Shown here: piece by piece, positions 16,337-28,677 of the stretch | Layout: each line of letters begins with the position of its first letter | How positions within the stretch are numbered: position 1 is the stretch's first letter | NCBI RefSeq assembly: GCF_051622035.1 | Contig: NC_135357.1 | Location: 36,377,691 to 36,441,690, forward strand | Source: Arctopsyche grandis | Taxonomy: Eukaryota > Arthropoda > Insecta > Trichoptera > Hydropsychidae | Reading direction: 5' to 3' | DNA: 64,000 nucleotides | Made by a program: the position numbers and the translations under genes | The notes under the pieces: model-generated | The model's input: the letters and a program-made list of their open reading frames with translations, nothing else | Databases searched by the model: none | Told to the model about the DNA's origin: nothing

Positions 16337-16365
16337 ATATCTACTGACCTACTATTAAACAAAAC

Positions 16366-16381
16366 GGCCCTTTTCAGGGCC
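16366..16381 (+). terminator. histone 3' stem-loop of H3
   Basis: GGCCCTTTTCAGGGCC preceded by AAACAAAAC, 30 bp after the H3 stop. Signal for SLBP and U7-dependent processing. Confidence 0.92.
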
Positions 16382-16399
16382 ACAAAAATTATATTTCGG

Positions 16400-17620
16400 A
16401 TTTATTTATCATAATTTACAAATTTAGTTCAGTCGCGATTTTCTAATCTGAACGGCCATACAAAATCTATATTAAAAACTAGATTCTGTGTCACGGCCTG
16501 CACCTTCATCACATAAAATGCGTATGTGCATACGTATGTTGTTAGCCGGGTAGGGTTTGATCATCAACGTATGAAATAATAAATAAATCAGTATGTACGT
16601 TCATAGTGTATGAATTTCGCATTCAAATCAATTTAATGAAGTAAGCGCCGTTGGAATTAGTTTTCACAGTAACATCCGAATTCGTGTTTTTCATATGTGC
16701 GTCTCGTGGAAGTTCGTGATTTTTATTAAATATAAATTTATTAGTGGATTTTAGTTCAACAAAATTGGAGACTAATAGTTGGCATGTACTATTAATTATA
16801 GAACATCTTAAAGAGTCGGTGAATTTTTATTTACAACTTCGATTCCATAGCTCTTCGTTTTATTACAAGCCTCAGCTTGGTTTCGCTTTTTAGCGTCTAT
16901 TTTTTCATTTTATTTTATTATTTCATTTTAAATACAACCTATTTACATATAATTTAGAATTAAGATGAAAGTATTACAAATCATGATAATTTAAAAGAAG
17001 CTAATAAAGAGACTTGTAAAAATTAGGAAAATAAAGACAATCGGAAAAACGTGAAATTTAAATTAACACTATGCTTGAACACTTTAGACAGACAAACTGC
17101 GATGACAGTTGCCAGTATAGCATAAGGTTCTAAATTACTTTTTATATTTTCTAAATTATTTGAAGAGTGGTATTCATATATCTCTAAGCGTTGAGCCTGT
17201 GATTATTGAAAAGATGTTAAATAATAACCATTTATGCAATTTTTGAACCGGCCACAACTGCATTAAAAATTCATTAAATTATTTTAATGAATTACAAAAA
17301 AATGGTTGTGATCAAGATAAGATCCGAGGTATTGGGATTTTAGTAAAATATGATACCAGTTGTATGGTTCCTGTAACGAACCACGTAACTCGTTCAAGCA
17401 CCATTTCTTCGAAATTATTTCTATAATGAACGGGTAAAAGGGATATGTGATCTTACTATATATTGATATATGGTATATGTAAGATCGGATTGACTAATTT
17501 TAAATTTTTATTGTATCAGTATCCATTTGGACATTTGACGATTTTAACAAATAATCCCATCCATTTCGAAATTAATACGACAATTTTTGAATTGCAGTAA
17601 CGAAAATATTGTCATGACCG
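16400..17620. other. H3-H2A convergent spacer
   Basis: About 1.2 kb of AT-rich sequence between the 3' ends of H3 and H2A. I see no gene, and no element with clear ends. Confidence 0.45.
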
Positions 17621-17643
17621 AACAGACGTTTAAAAATATTGGT

Positions 17644-17659
17644 GGCCCTGAAAAGGGCC
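17644..17659 (-). terminator. histone 3' stem-loop of H2A
   Basis: In minus sense GGCCCTTTTCAGGGCC, about 33 bp after the H2A stop. Confidence 0.92.
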
Positions 17660-17692
17660 GTTTGATTGTGGGAAAACAGACTTGTGTGTCGC

Positions 17693-18334
<642 letters not shown>

Positions 18335-18529
18335 ATGCCGCCCAAGACTAGTGGAAAGGCCGCCAAGAAATCTGGCGGCAAAGCCCAGAAGAACATCTCG
18401 AAGGGGGATGGAAAGAAGAAGAACAAGCGCAGGAGGAAGGAGAGTTACGCCATCTACATCTACAAGGTGTTGAAGCAGGTGCACCCCGACACCGGCATCT
18501 CGTCGAAGGCGATGAGCATCATGAATAGT
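18335..18529 (+). pseudogene. H2B: histone H2B, truncated by a Gypsy fragment
   Basis: The first 65 codons are canonical H2B: a basic tail starting [20 protein letters not shown], then [19 protein letters not shown] and [10 protein letters not shown]. After MNS the sequence changes directly into minus-strand Gypsy pol. The C-terminal half (from FVNDIFERIAAE in other insects) and the H2B stem-loop are not found before H1. The gene is thus destroyed by insertion plus deletion. The reading frame runs only about 20 residues into the retroelement. Confidence 0.93.
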
Positions 18530-20844
18530 TCCTGCTCCTCAGCAGACACTGTTTCCCAAGGTGGTCTCGTTCCGGCGTTCTTCGGTCGTTGAACACACTG
18601 GACGACTCCGAAAACACACAGCACGGTTTGGACTTTCTTCGGATCTGTCGAAATTCCTTCGGCTGACACTCGGTGTCCCAGAAATTCGACCTCGCGGCAG
18701 CACAATCGACACTTGTCTGCATTCAATTTAAGGCCGTCTGCCTGTATCCGTTCGAACACATTGTTTAAATGCACCATGTGTTCGTCGTAAGTTTTGCTGT
18801 GCACGATAATGTCGTCTAGATACACAAGGACATTGCTTATGTCACCGACCACTTTTGTCATTAACCGTACGAACGTCGCTGACGCGTTACACAACCCGAA
18901 TGGCATCACTTTGAACTGAAACAGACCGAACTCTGTTACGAACGCTGTCTTCTCGCGGTCTTCTGGGGCGACCGGTACCTGCCAGAATCCGCTCTGCAGA
19001 TCCAGTGTGCTGAAGTAGCTCGCTCCGTTCAACTGGTCGAAAGTGTCGTCGATCCTCGGGATGGGGTGTGAATCTATTTTGGTGATGGTGTTCAGTTTCC
19101 GGTAGTCCACGCACATCCTTAGCGACCCGTCCTTTTTGGCAACCGGAACTACCGGTGACGCCCACGGCCCGTGCCCCGGTAGTATCGCGCCCTGCTTCAG
19201 GAATTCGTCGATCATAGCGCGTACTTCCTCTTTCCGTGCTAGCGGTATCCTTCTCAGTCGGCACGACCAGCTGCTTTGTGTGACGTGTTCCCGCGGTGTA
19301 CTCCCATCTCCGGTACAGCTTACTGCCTTCCACCTCCAATGCGTCCCATTGGGTCCACAGGATTTTCAATTCCTGCTCCTCAGCAGACACTGTTTCCCAA
19401 GGTGGTCTCGTTCCGGCGTTCTTCGGCTCCAGCTTCCGGACCCTCTTCTTACGACACAACCGGCTAATGTGGCCCGTTTGTCCGCAGTTCCAGCACGTTG
19501 GAGTAGTAGTAGCCGGTCGCGCTGTCTGGTCCGATGACACCCATCGTGGGGGTCGCACGGCCGGTCGAGATGGTCTGAACGCTCCCGCGTCGGGACGTAC
19601 TGTTCTCGACGTTGGTTGTGCCGACCGTTGTTCCTTCGCTTCGAAGATGACGGCTTGTCGTGTTGCGTCGGCTCTGGTTATCACGTCCGCTGTAGTCGGG
19701 GTGATCCGGAGCGCGCCAAGTTTGGCCCGTAGACTGGGGTACGTGAAGGAGTTCGCCGCTATGCACACGGTCATGCGTTCGACTGCTTCGGCGTTCGTGT
19801 GGACGCCCTCCAGCATGTCTTCGCAGAGGGCTCGTATCGCGTCTACGTGGTCCGCGGATGGTTCTTCCGCACTCCATCTTCTCTGTTCCGCTGCCGCATG
19901 GCATGCAATCGGTGTGCCCTGTCGTCTGAAACGTTGTGCCAGCTCTTCCGTCAATTCGTCGTAGCTCAGCGTCGATGGCAGCTGTCTGGCGAAAATGGCG
20001 GCCGCACCTCGGAGTTGGCAGCACAGTCGGTCCTCCAGGTTCGTCGTCTCCTTGTTCAGCCGTGCAGCAAACTCGAAGTGGTTGAGGAAGTCCTTCCACC
20101 GTTCAGTACCGTCGAACGTGGTGTAGTCGTACCGGTGGGAATGTTGCCGCACCCCGTACGTGTCTCGCTGTGTGGTCCGCCTGTCCTCGTAACATACCTC
20201 TGATCTCATCGGTGGTTCTGGATGTACGTCGGCTTTCGGCTGCGTTGGTGTCGCAGACTTCTCCAAGGACTGCAAAAACGTGGCGAAGGTGTTTTGCAGG
20301 GACTGGACCTGCTCTTGGCAGCTCGCCATTCCCTGGCTTAGCTCCTTGTAGCTCGGCTCCGGTGTCCTTGGCACCCGGCTCCACGACACCCGGCTCCTCT
20401 GCTCCTCCCGTCTCCGTCCTCCGTTGCTCAGCTCCCCAGGGCTTTGTTCTCGATTCGGCTCCATTTCTTCCGGCAGCGATGAAGACCCCGAATCCGCACC
20501 TTTGTGGCTCCTTGTCTCAACCATGTAGATCCCACTTCTGACACCAGTGAAGAGTATTCAAAGGTAAGTGGAGTCAGGTCGAGGTACAAGAAAACACGCA
20601 GGCAGGTTCCAGGTCTTTATTGCTGCTCGTCCGGTGGAGATCTGGATCCGAATGCCACCGTTCGAGAGCGCACCATACTTATAAATATTCAGCGCTCAGC
20701 GCATACACGTTATGACACGTAAACAAGTATAGTCATTGGTCAAGGAGTCGGGTGCAGCCTTTGGCCGCAACGCCCGACTCCACCATTGGTCAACGTCACC
20801 ATGACGTCACCGGTCTACGGGGCGTCTCTCTATGTAACGTTACA
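18529..20844 (-). mobile_element. Gypsy retrotransposon fragment inside the histone unit
   Basis: Minus-strand copy of the same Gypsy family as 29439-39535. Parts are the 5' LTR (20548-20844), a gag region with zinc knuckle (about 19460-20524), and reverse-transcriptase pieces of pol (about 18590-19215). A segment of about 55 bp from pol appears at both 18528 and 19371. It is broken and rearranged, with about three internal junctions, and the 3' LTR is missing. The LTR belongs to the variant also seen at 14767 and 40332. Confidence 0.88.
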
Positions 20845-21270
20845 ATATTATACAGCTTTTATCATAAAATTTATTGTTTATAAATAGATTGTATAAACAT
20901 CTGCATACACATACCATTGATAATAAATCATTACTATTAAATAACCACAAATATTGAAGACAAAGTTATGTAATATTAATAGAAATCAGGTTCCATAATA
21001 AGTTCAAAATTGTAATTAATAGAAATATTAACGGCGCCATTGTTTCTTTGTAATAATGCAATAGATAATTGTATTAAACATTTTCAAACTTTTCAGTTCA
21101 TATGTAGGATGATTTTTTTTAAATCAGAAACAGCATAACATGGGAAGCTGGTGAAAATATTAATTGACAAGATAATTTATGTTTTTCTCATTTTCTTAAA
21201 ATTACTAAATACGAAATAATAAAACGAAACGAAGTTCGGATGTCAAAATATTAACCAACTTTATGTAAAA
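20845..21270. other. AT-rich sequence downstream of H1
   Basis: Nothing gene-like. Should contain original H2B-H1 spacer; the H2B 3' half and its stem-loop are absent. A TGTCAAAATATTAACCAACT string at 21240 recurs at about 23833. Confidence 0.45.
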
Positions 21271-21279
21271 GAGTTTGGT

Positions 21280-21295
21280 AGCCCTGAAAAGGGCT
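21280..21295 (-). terminator. histone 3' stem-loop of H1
   Basis: In minus sense AGCCCTTTTCAGGGCT. The outer stem pair is A-T instead of the G-C of the four other stem-loops, so the pair covaries. Confidence 0.88.
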
Positions 21296-21344
21296 TTTTA
21301 GATTGAGTTTTACGTCAATTGGCGTTGGTCGTAGTAATGCGAGA

Positions 21345-22010
21345 TTACTTCTTAGCGGCCGTCCTCTTGATGGCCTTGCTCTTGGCGGCGACTCCGGCCT
21401 TCTTGGGTTTGGGCGCTTTGGGCTTCTTTGTCGGGGGCTTCGTGGTGGTCTTGGCCTTGGTGGGGGTTTTAGACTTGGCGGCCTTCTTAGCCGGAGAAGC
21501 GGCGGCAGTCGTTTTCTTGGCAGCGGCTTTCTTGGGCTTGGCTGCTGCGGCTGTAGTTTTCTTAGCTGCGGCGGGTTTGCGCTTCTGCACGCGTCCGGCT
21601 GCCTTGGCGGGGCTCTTAGCGGCGGCTGCGACTTTCTTGGGGGCGGCTTTGGTCTTCTTAGCGGCGGGGGCGCCCTTCGCTTTGGCCTCCAGTTTGAAAC
21701 TTCCAGCAGCGCCTTTGCCTTTGGTGCGAACCAGAGCGCCAGAGTCGACCGCGCTCTTCAGGTACTTTCTGATGAAGGGAGCCAGCTTGTCCGTGTCCAC
21801 CTTGTAATTGGCCGAGATGAACTTCTTGATGGCCTGGAGTGAGGATCCACCCCTTTCCTTGAGATCCGAGATAGCGTTGTTGACCATTTCCGAGGTCTTG
21901 GGATGAGTGGGCTTCTTCTGAGGCTTCTTGGCGGCGGCTGCGGCTTTGGACTTCTTGGCCGGAGTCACCGGGGCGGGAGAGGCTGCGACTGGAGATGCGG
22001 TGTCTGCCAT
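21345..22010 (-). CDS. H1: linker histone H1
   Basis: Linker histone of 221 residues that binds DNA at nucleosome entry and exit and compacts chromatin. A short Ala/Pro/Lys N-tail is followed by the winged-helix globular domain at about residues 35-110 ([49 protein letters not shown]). A long Lys/Ala/Pro C-tail with repeated AAAKK and [16 protein letters not shown]-like runs ends in IKRTAAKK. There is no intron; the stem-loop follows. It converges on the broken H2B and looks intact. Confidence 0.96.
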   Translation of the reverse strand: MADTASPVAASPAPVTPAKKSKAAAAAKKPQKKPTHPKTSEMVNNAISDLKERGGSSLQAIKKFISANYKVDTDKLAPFIRKYLKSAVDSGALVRTKGKGAAGSFKLEAKAKGAPAAKKTKAAPKKVAAAAKSPAKAAGRVQKRKPAAAKKTTAAAAKPKKAAAKKTTAAASPAKKAAKSKTPTKAKTTTKPPTKKPKAPKPKKAGVAAKSKAIKRTAAKK

Positions 22011-22159
22011 TTTAGTTGTTTCCAGTTTGAGGATTGAAGACAGAGTTTGAGAGCGAGCGTTTCGAGCTGAGACGCGAGTGAATTTCGTCGTTGCACGATC
22101 CGGGCATTGAGCGCTCGACGGAGCTCGCCGAAATTACGCGATCGCCCTGTTCAGATTCT

Positions 22160-22600
22160 TCATCAAATCGTTCTCATTTCTACTTCGCTTCGTCCCAAAA
22201 TTGCCAATTTTCTAAAAAACTGTTTAAATTAATCAGCATATATAAAGCGGTATTCATAAACGTGGATTTCATCTTCCTGAATACTAATACTGCAACGGAA
22301 AACATATTTTTATACGCAATTAGTAACCGTTTCAATTTGGGAATGCAATCTATTCGTTACGGGAAGTGTCATTAAATGTGAAATAAAATCCTAATCAATA
22401 AACTTACAATCAATATCACTATTTTATTAAATTCTCAAATACTCAATAAACCATTTCAAAAAGATTTCAACAATGCAAGTAATCAAATAGCGTATTAGGA
22501 CAACATTGAAACGACCAATCGTAACACACGGAACAGTTACATCGGTCTCCAATACTTGACGTTTATTGTTTTCATTATTTATAGAAATATCTTTTATATG
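22160..22600. repeat. histone spacer repeat upstream of H1
   Basis: Carries the same ordered blocks as 11391-12010: CTTCGTCCCAAAATTGCCAA, then GTGTCATTAAATGTGAAATAA, then CCAATCGTAACACACGGAAC. It marks the junction to what was the next histone unit. Confidence 0.65.
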
Positions 22601-22689
22601 GAAATTATTTTTGAAATTTATTTATCACTGTTATAGAATTTTTAAATTCATTCATTTTTATGTTCTTTTCATTCATTTTTATATTCTTT

Positions 22690-22930
22690 TTATTAGCATT
22701 AAAATGGGTTTTCTCAGACAACGATGAAGAATGTATTCAACGTCACGTAATCTCGGCTAAAGAAGAAAACATTACTTACATCATAGAAAGACTGATGTTA
22801 TTACAGATAGAAGCAAATCCGATAAATCTTAATATAATACCAATATATGCGTCTATAGCCGATGCTAACGAGCGACCACGTTATTCGCGGCCTCAAATAT
22901 TCCACAAACAATCACAGAGGGGAAAATAGA
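22690..22930 (+). pseudogene. LINE endonuclease fragment (RTE-like)
   Basis: The frame contains ERLMLLQIEANPINLNIIPI followed by YASIADANE, resembling the ...YAPT... strand of AP-like endonucleases in insect RTE-type LINEs. Only about 60 residues are recognisable. The first residues of the open frame are hydrophobic by chance. It could be an unrelated ORF. Confidence 0.4.
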
Positions 22931-24715
22931 AGGCAAACGGTGGCTTGGAAGAAAGAAGCTCTAGAAAACAGTTTTAATATTTATATACTTTTAAAATAAT
23001 AATTAAAAATATGATGTGTATATAGTAAATAATTACAACTACAAACCTAAAATATAATAAAATGTTTATTATTAGAGACATATTTTAAAATTATATATGT
23101 ACTTATATGATGACAGTTTAATTTCATAATCTTGATCATTTTTACGATTAACGGTACAAAATACCCTTTATACCAGGGAATCCGTACCCGCTTTATCTCT
23201 GCTTAGGTATTTAAAAAAGGTACTCAGAGAAAAAAAAAGCTTTCCAGAACGTATTCGTTTTATAAAAGATTTTATCAGTTCAAACAGATGTTTCAAAATA
23301 TGCATGGTTTCTTATAAGGCGAAAGTAAAATTCAAATACTCTGGTAGCAGTTTTCAAAGAATTGGTCAATTTCTTAGAAAAGCCGACAGTGTTTGTACAA
23401 GCATTTCCTTTTAAGGTAAGCATTCTGATTTTAAAGTTATTCTTTGAAATTAACCATTTCCAAGATTAGTTCACTTATATGTTGTCGATTTCTGGTGATA
23501 GCGATAATTGATAACTTCAATTTTTGTTAGATATTCAAAATGTACACGTGCAAAATATAAATTGTGCCAGTTTTCCAAGAAGTCTTTATTTTTGATAAAT
23601 TAAGGGAATCCCAAACGCGTCGTCCAAAAAGCAACGAACGAACATTTGGGTTTAACTACCTGGAATCTTGAAAGCCATATCTTCAACCGAAATTAAATAG
23701 ATTAAAAAAGTTTAATTTTCAATTAACTTTTACGGATTTAAATCCATACAAACAGATACATACTTTTGAAATAGTACGTGTACTAATCAATCACGTAATC
23801 AGTGTACACACCAAAAAGAGATCTATTTTGTTGTCAAAATATTAACCAACTTATTCTAACAATGTACATACATTTGTATGAATGTGTTGATGATTAGATT
23901 AGAAGACCAAATATTTAATCGTTGTTCTGGATCTACTAAATATCGTCCCCTTTTCATTATAAAACCTTCTCGGTGGTTTTCAACAAGCTGAATATTGAGC
24001 TTATCCACAAATTAAAAGTGGCTCATTGGCTTTTCATGCTTTTAAGCTTATGTTGTTTGAATAAAATGTACGCATTGACGACTGCAACTTCTACGGCCCA
24101 AAAGAAAAGCTTGCGCCACCATTTCAATGTCTTAAGACAATGTATGATGAAGTATGGTGATCTGCTCTATCAACACCTGCCATATATTTGGTATAATTTA
24201 TATAATTCAAGATCACGTCTGGTTTAACGATGTACATATTCTTCTATCCCACCTATTTTTATCCTTTTAACTACTTTAGATTCGTTAGAATGCCAATTAC
24301 TCAGCATTGTCACCACTCTTTTGTCTTTCCAAGCGAGAACCATAGCACTGCACTTCCATATGATATTATTTCACCTTTTTTTATTTTGGATTTTTAATAG
24401 CTGTTTGCAATCGTTTCAGTCAAATGCGTTTATATTTTAAGCAATCTAAATTCCCAATAGAAAATACATGTTTTTGCTGTGAAATGCTAGTAGATAATAA
24501 ATTCCAATTTTTAACTGAATCAGATGTTGAAGGTGTTTGATTGATGGGCGCGGAAGGTATTATATTTTGCAAAATAACCTCTTAATTATTAAAATTAATT
24601 TGCGTACCTCCTTCTATTGGGCGTAATGATGTCACTTCCACTATTCGAATCACTACAATTAGGTAATTTCTGGAAAATTCTCACAGTTTTGAATGAATGC
24701 GGTATAATTAGGATT
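22931..24715. other. AT-rich spacer, no gene seen
   Basis: Short ORFs only, among them 84 codons at 23973-24227 with no family resemblance. TGTCAAAATATTAACCAACT at about 23833 repeats a string just downstream of H1 (21240), so histone spacer sequence may continue here. Confidence 0.4.
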
Positions 24716-25427
24716 GCCATACGTCCCGTATATACGGGACATGTCCCGTATTTCACTACTCGGTCCCGTATTACAATTTGTCCCCTATTTGTCCCGTTTT
24801 CTCCCTAAACTCTGCGTGAGAGAATCGGCGCGGCAAGGATCTGTACCACCAAAAGCCCTTAAAGATTTTTTTCATGATCCAATGAGTGAAGTTTATTTTT
24901 GCTTCTTGCATTAACAGGTCAATACATTTGAATCTCAAATTAAAAAAATAGAAAAATCAAACATCACAGTCCTGGAAGTAAAGTCTTTATTAGAAGAGAC
25001 AAAACGACATATGATCGAGAGAAAAAAATCAAATTTTATTGGAATGACGACTAAAAAAATCTTGAATCTCTTAAAGCTTGATTCTGTAAACAGTGCCAAA
25101 GTGGAAACTTTCGAAAAACAGACTGTCGATTTCTTTAACACTGCTGTGGAATACATTGATAAGTGGTCCCAATCATTCAAAAAATTTAATGTTTTCGATT
25201 GGATGACTCTCAAGCAAGTTCCTGAATGGGGGGAAATAGAACGAACCGTTGAATATTTGCAAGTAAGGAATATCAATATTGGAAACAATGAGCTTCTTTT
25301 CAACCAGTTCGTATATTTAAAAGATTATTTAAATAAAAATAATACCAACGAAAACTGGGAGACAACGGTGAAATTGAGTATGAAAGAGAAATGGCTAAAG
25401 TTTTTTAGAGATAGATACACACTAAAG
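24716..25427 (+). pseudogene. hAT-like transposase remnant cut by a LINE
   Basis: Starts with several GTCCCGTA motifs, then a frame with ...EVKSLLEETKRHMIERKKSN..., EYIDKWSQSFKKFNVFDWM and VPEWGEIERTVEYL. It resembles the middle part of hAT-type transposases related to the tail at 1870-2180. One in-frame stop lies at 24915-24917. It ends abruptly at 25427, where a Jockey 3' fragment continues in the same frame by chance. Confidence 0.55.
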
Positions 25428-25953
25428 ACAGTTCAAAACAAATTCTTGCGTGCCGCGGGCAACTACGACTGGTACACTAGAAACACTATAATTCATGATG
25501 ACCTAAACATTGACCACCTTGACGAACACATACACAAACTTGCCGTGAACTATTTCAAGTCTCTCGGCAAGATAGACAACCCCCTGATCAATTCCTTTAG
25601 TGAGACCAAACTCACGTTCAATCAAAGACCCATCGACATTTTGAAGATGGGTATAGGCTAAAATTTGTATTTAGTCAAATTTAATCAGAAAACCACCACC
25701 CAAACCTGTTAACCACCCACTAACACACTAACCCAGACAATATCCCACAGATGATGCACTAATTTTGCTTAGTGTTGCAGACTAAAAAAAAAATATACCA
25801 CAAGCGAGCAGCTGCCAGCCCGCATTACAACATCAACGCGAACTGGATCAGATACAATACGATAGATCGATAGGCATGGAGTGAACTCCAAGGAACTATC
25901 TTTAAAATATTAACCACTACACTACTTTCACAGTATTTTTACCTTTACCAAAA
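25428..25953 (+). mobile_element. 5'-truncated Jockey LINE copy
   Basis: From GACAGTTCAAAACAAATTCT it matches position 38880 onward of the intact copy, through LKMGIG and the 3' UTR. The 3' UTR is of the subfamily with CATGGAGTGAACTCCAAGG (hairpin at 25877-25890). It is inserted in a hAT remnant and followed at once by a solo LTR. Confidence 0.85.
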
Positions 25954-25957
25954 GTAG

Positions 25958-26345
25958 TGTAACGTACGCCGCGGATTAAGCGAATAGAATCCCAGAGACT
26001 GTGACCGTTCAAAGATTATCTGTAACGGATATCTGTTAACGGATTAACTAAATGCATACCGTGCGACTGGTATAAGTGGGTTTTAAGGATTAGCGACAAG
26101 CTAAGTGCATGAAACAATGATTGCACTTCTCATACCGTGGGAATACATATCCGAATACGTGACTATACAGTAGGTAAACAGATTAGACGTCCTGAGAGAT
26201 CTACCCCTTATAAGGCGATACTTAGGCGATATCAGGTAATTCTGGACGGAGCAGTGACAATGCGTGTATCTCCTTAATCATCAATAAATGCTGTGATACG
26301 ACTGTTGGCCTTTTACTTGGATCCTCCACCCACCCCTACGCAACA
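25958..26345 (+). mobile_element. solo LTR, 388 bp, with 4-bp target duplication
   Basis: Starts TGTAACGTACGCCGCGG and ends CCTACGCAACA. GTAG flanks both sides (25954-25957 and 26346-26349). An AATAAA signal lies at about 26283. No coding part is attached. The start resembles the solo LTR at 3043. It landed directly beside the end of a Jockey copy. Confidence 0.75.
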
Positions 26346-26389
26346 GTAGTATGTATATAGTTTATCTTTATTTATGTATATACATATGC

Positions 26390-26520
26390 ATATATAATGT
26401 GTGTATGTATATGGATGTATGAATGTGTATGTGTGTGTATGTATGTATATGTATTTATGTGTATTTGTATATTTATGTATGTATGTATGTGTATTTGTGT
26501 ATGTATAGAAATAGTATATG
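26390..26520. repeat. GTATGT/GTGTAT microsatellite
   Basis: Dense (TATG)n, (TGTA)n and (GT)n sequence. It opens long meaningless ORFs on both strands. Confidence 0.8.
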
Positions 26521-26534
26521 TTTCTGTAATTGTC

Positions 26535-26606
26535 ATTGGCCAAGAGGGAGCATTGGGTTTACATGTTAGGCCTTCCTGGTATAAATAAAAATAAAATAAA
26601 ATAAAC
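26535..26606 (+). mobile_element. LINE or SINE 3' tail with TAAAA repeats
   Basis: Shares GGTTTACATGTTAGGCCTTC and CTGGTATAAA with 2976-3014 and ends in an AATAAA-type simple repeat. Confidence 0.5.
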
Positions 26607-26997
26607 GCAAACGTTTTCATAGCCGTTCAATAGCATAAAATTTTGTTTTCTGAAACTTCTTATACATATTTCTTAAATTCATGGATTGCTGTGAGAATAA
26701 CCATATTATCTATGTTCCATTAAAAATACTTTTTTACATTCAATTTTGTAATAATTTTTTCATCTCTTTGGAATAGGTATGCTACCCCTGACCATATGTA
26801 CGACTATTTATAAAGGCGCTTCTGGAGACAAATTTTTCAGTCACCGCTCGGCCCTTGCAGTGCACGGTCGTTATCCGTAACCGCTACTGGCATCTGCCGC
26901 GCTGTCGAATAGCCATTGAACCGCTATCGCCATCTCGTATAACTAATTCATTTTAAGTGACAGTGAAAGTGACACAATAAACAAGCCCATATACAAG

Positions 26998-28677
26998 ATG
27001 GGCAGTGTAGAGCGTAGTTTTAGTGATGGTGAAAATAGCGTCGACGACTGGCTCAATGTCCTGGAGCATAAACTCACAAATTTAATGGTGGGCGACTATA
27101 CAGTCCAACTGAATGAGGAGCAATTGCACCTCATTCAGTCGGAACTTGCGGCTTTTGAAGCCGACCGAGAAGCCTCTTCCGTCCAAATGGCCAATTTTGC
27201 GATGGAAACCATGCTGAAGTTGACCATGGAATCGGCCACATCCTCTCGGACGTCTCCTCATAAAAACAGAGAGCCCAGAAGGGAACAGATAAGTGTACTA
27301 AACACACCATCACAAAGTACACACATACCAACACAGCCACAGCTGCCCGGATCCAAAAGGCTCGAGTTACTCGGGAACTCCGACTCCGACTCTGATTGCC
27401 AGCAATCAAACACTGACCCAATAAAGGTCACTGCCAAGTCCCCACCTGTACCACAACCTCGCAACAGGCAACTCCAATTGGAGGAGGAGTCTTACCCTGT
27501 GGGCATCGTCCGAAATCGGAAACAGTTCCGGAAGCCTCCACTGCTAGACACTCCTACAAGCACACAAACACGTAGACAACGCGCCCAAAATGCGGCTCAA
27601 TTGTGGGAGTCCTACCCTGTGGGCATCGTCCGAAATTGGAAACATTTCCAGAAGCCTCCGCTGCTAGACACTCCTACAAGCACACAAACACGTCGACAAC
27701 TCGCCCGAAATGCGGCCCAATTGGAGGAGGAGTCTTACCCTGTGGGCATCGTCCGAAATTGGAAACAGTTCCAGAAGCCTCCGCTGCTAGAAACTCCTAC
27801 AAGCACACAAACACGTCGACAACTCGCCCGAAATGCGGCCCAATTGGAGGAGGAGTCTTACCCTGTGGGCATCGTCCGAAATTGGAAACAGTTCCAGAAG
27901 CCTCCGCTGCTAGACACTCCTACAAGCACACAAACACGTCGACAACTCGCCCGAAATGCGGCCCAATTTGAGGAGGAGTCTTACCCTGTGGGCATCGTCC
28001 GAAATTGGAAACAGTTCCAGAAGCCTCCACTGCTAGACACTCCTACAAGCACACAAACACGTAGACGACTCGCCCAAAATGCGGCCTCCATCGCCCCATC
28101 AGCAAACAAGCCCCGACAAACCTCTCGCACATCTCAAACCCTCACCCCGTCGGCAAACCGTGCTGCTACTTCATCACCTGATATTTTAGACATCGTTCTA
28201 ACTCATAATTTTCCAGGCTCACAGTCCCTGACTGTCGTAAATGATATATCTTCCGACTATCACCCGGTCACAGAAGATCTGACCAACACAACCGTCACTC
28301 TAAACCTCACCCTCCGCACTACATCTAGGGAGAAATTCTCAAATCTCTTTCATCATATCGGTACTAACCCCCACTCGATTCACACCACCCAAGATATAGA
28401 CTCCGCTATTGACATACTCACTGAAAAAATACAGTCGGCCGTGGACGCCAGTATCAATACCACACTTCACTCCCCCCCGCACTCGCAAGATTTACCCCCC
28501 GAAATTCGCGAGCTTATTCGTCTTAAGAATAGAGCTAGGAAGGCATTCAAAAGGAACAAGGACCCAATCCTTAAACAGCGAATGAATAGACTCCAACAAG
28601 ACGTTAAAAACGCTATGTGGCGACTTCGCAACGATAAACGAGATACAAATTCAAAGAGCTATAATACGGGCCAATAA
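26998..28677 (+). pseudogene. ORF1-ORF2 fusion ORF of the Jockey copy
   Basis: One open frame of 559 codons. Residues 1-160 are ORF1 N-terminal sequence (MGSVERSFSDGENSVDD..., Ser/Pro-rich). Residues about 161-364 are five tandem modules each with SYPVGIVRN. The rest, from SPDILDIVLTHNFPGSQSLT on, is the C-terminal part of the ORF2 endonuclease and linker (SSDYHPV, RKAFKRNKDPILKQRMNRLQ). The ORF1 nucleic-acid-binding zinc knuckles, the ORF2 start and the catalytic front of the endonuclease are deleted, yet the junction is in frame. Function is doubtful: no RT follows in frame. Confidence 0.75.
27478..28089 (+). repeat. five tandem copies of a 120-123 bp coding module
   Basis: Units start at about 27478, 27604, 27721, 27844 and 27967. 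Each encodes about 40 residues with SYPVGIVRN, KPPLL-TPTSTQTRR and NAAQL. The second unit is 3 bp shorter. Unit sequences are nearly identical, so amplification is recent. The intact LINE at 34491 has a single diverged module (LFPVGIIRNRN at about 35320). Confidence 0.9.

Noticed and set aside
23973-24227. 84-codon ORF as a host gene
   Set aside because: No recognisable motif, no splice or promoter context, AT-rich surroundings.
24716-24800. Cluster of GTCCCGTA motifs as a regulatory array
   Set aside because: Similar motifs mark the ends of the related hAT remnants at 1870 and 3345, so they are transposon end sequence.
26313-26620. Overlapping ORFs rich in Tyr, Thr, His and Ile
   Set aside because: They translate a GTATGT microsatellite and have no complex sequence.
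27478-28089. Regular repeats resembling a CRISPR-like array
   Set aside because: Units of 120 bp are contiguous, coding and without variable spacers; they belong to a LINE ORF1.
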